5,490 nucleotides of DNA, taken from contig CAJTRO010000087.1 of the NCBI GenBank assembly GCA_910579015.1, positions 1-5,490 on the forward strand, written 5' to 3'. The notes beneath the pieces were generated by a model. It made no database searches. It saw only the letters and a program-made list of their open reading frames with translations, and was not told where the DNA came from. Both the position numbers and the translations under genes were made by a program. Of the stretch, positions 4,995 to 5,490 are shown in pieces. The stretch's first letter is position 1, and every line of letters starts with the position of its first letter. Origin of the DNA: an uncultured Dorea sp. (GTDB lineage Bacteria > Bacillota_A > Clostridia > Lachnospirales > Lachnospiraceae).

Positions 4995-5490
4995 ATGTCA
5001 AGTATACCATATAATGCTGAAAACGGAAATGAGATTTCTAACTCTGTCATAAATTTTATGACCCAATTCCAAATCGGGAAACTTCTTTTCAAATGTAATG
5101 CCGGTAAAGCAAAAGGGATTCCGGTAATCGAAGTGTTTCGATATCTGTTCTGTCTCATTTTCTCGGATCGAAGCATGTATATGCAGTGGAAAACAGGCAT
5201 ATTGGATGGTTCATTCTGCAAGAACACCGTTTATCGCTTCCTCAATAATGCGAAGATTAACTGGTCTCGGTTCACAACCTTGCTTTCAAGCCGGATCATT
5301 AACGATTTCATGAAGCCGCTTACGGATGAGAGCCGCAAAGATGTCTTCATTATTGATGACAGCCTGTTTGACCGTTCCCGTTCAAATAAAACGGAACTTC
5401 TGGCGAAAGTCTTCGACCACTGCTCTATGAAGTACAAGAGAGGTTACCGTATGTTGACACTTGGATGGTCCGATGGCAACTCCTTTGTTC
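4995..5490 (+). CDS. IS4-like DDE transposase, N-terminal 165 residues, cut by window edge
   Basis: The frame from ATG 4995 is open to the right edge. The first residues, MSSIPYNAENGNEISN, begin a soluble N-terminal region with a helix-rich putative DNA-binding part (residues about 40-110, including SFCKNTVYRFLNNAKINW). The catalytic core begins at residue 117 with VFIIDDSLFDRSRS, where Asp121 or Asp122 should be the first acid of the DDE triad. It continues with KYKRGYRMLTLGWSDGNSF, typical of IS4-superfamily DDE transposases in clostridia. The second Asp and the Glu lie beyond the window if the gene is intact. The enzyme would cut and join element ends by cut-and-paste transposition. No frameshift or stop is seen in the visible part. 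It is transcribed away from the glycosyltransferase gene. Confidence 0.88.
   Translation, partial: MSSIPYNAENGNEISNSVINFMTQFQIGKLLFKCNAGKAKGIPVIEVFRYLFCLIFSDRSMYMQWKTGILDGSFCKNTVYRFLNNAKINWSRFTTLLSSRIINDFMKPLTDESRKDVFIIDDSLFDRSRSNKTELLAKVFDHCSMKYKRGYRMLTLGWSDGNSFV

Larger units (their letters stand above)
4905..5490 (+). mobile_element. Insertion sequence of IS4-like type, left part only; left end approximate
   Basis: The transposase gene from 4995 shows that an insertion sequence occupies the right edge. The left end cannot be fixed because the other terminal inverted repeat is outside the window. The sequence beginning about 4905-4911 (around GTAGCCCATAAAAAAGGCAC) is a plausible terminal region, since such elements usually leave about 50-100 bases before the gene. 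The start given is an estimate. Confidence 0.55.

Noticed and set aside
4990..5052. ATG at 4990 as the transposase start
   Set aside because: It is in another frame, stops after 20 codons and is only 4 bases from the Shine-Dalgarno site.
4988..5437. Two minus-strand frames opposite the transposase gene
   Set aside because: The plus-strand frame reads as a recognisable transposase with ribosome site and promoter; the minus frames are its shadows.
1..5490. A new defence or multi-gene system in the window
   Set aside because: The genes belong to unrelated, mostly known families with separate transcription signals. No toxin-antitoxin pair, CRISPR repeat, reverse transcriptase or nuclease cluster is visible.

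Overview
The window looks like a chromosomal segment of a gut-type Firmicute, most likely a Lachnospiraceae/Clostridia member. I infer this from protein style (a Csp-like subtilase without a signal peptide, an anaerobe-type rubrerythrin, a GT2 glycosyltransferase, a clostridial-type IS4-like transposase), strong AGGAGG-type ribosome sites and sigma-A-like promoters. No database search was possible, so the taxonomy is an inference.

Layout. Bases 1-846 (minus strand) hold an AAA_14/DUF4143-type ATPase whose C-terminus runs off the left edge. Its upstream region (865-953) has a good promoter bracketed by two near-identical GTGTA/TACAC palindromes. Bases 983-1028 form a minus-strand intrinsic terminator for the next gene. 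Bases 1087-2835 (minus) encode a 582-residue S8 subtilase with an intact Asp/His/Ser triad. Bases 2973-3587 (minus) encode rubrerythrin. Bases 3699-4715 (minus) encode a family 2 glycosyltransferase, preceded by a 24-codon small ORF (4721-4795) and a promoter at 4814-4842. Bases 4796-4994 are non-coding and carry a 16-bp palindrome and the presumed left end of an insertion sequence. Its transposase gene (4995 onward, plus strand) runs off the right edge.

Functional reading. The complete genes all lie on the minus strand, but their separate ribosome sites, 110-240-base gaps and local promoters or terminators argue for largely independent transcription, not one pathway operon. Rubrerythrin handles peroxide in anaerobes, the subtilase is a soluble serine protease of the Csp type, and the glycosyltransferase probably acts in cell-surface polysaccharide synthesis. 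The ATPase is visibly AT-rich compared with the subtilase gene next to it, and the right edge is a mobile element, so both flanks look like accessory DNA.

I see no convincing evidence of a new multi-gene system. The best leads are the paired operator-like palindromes at the ATPase promoter, the coupled small ORF before the glycosyltransferase, and a perfect 12-bp inverted repeat inside the subtilase coding sequence.
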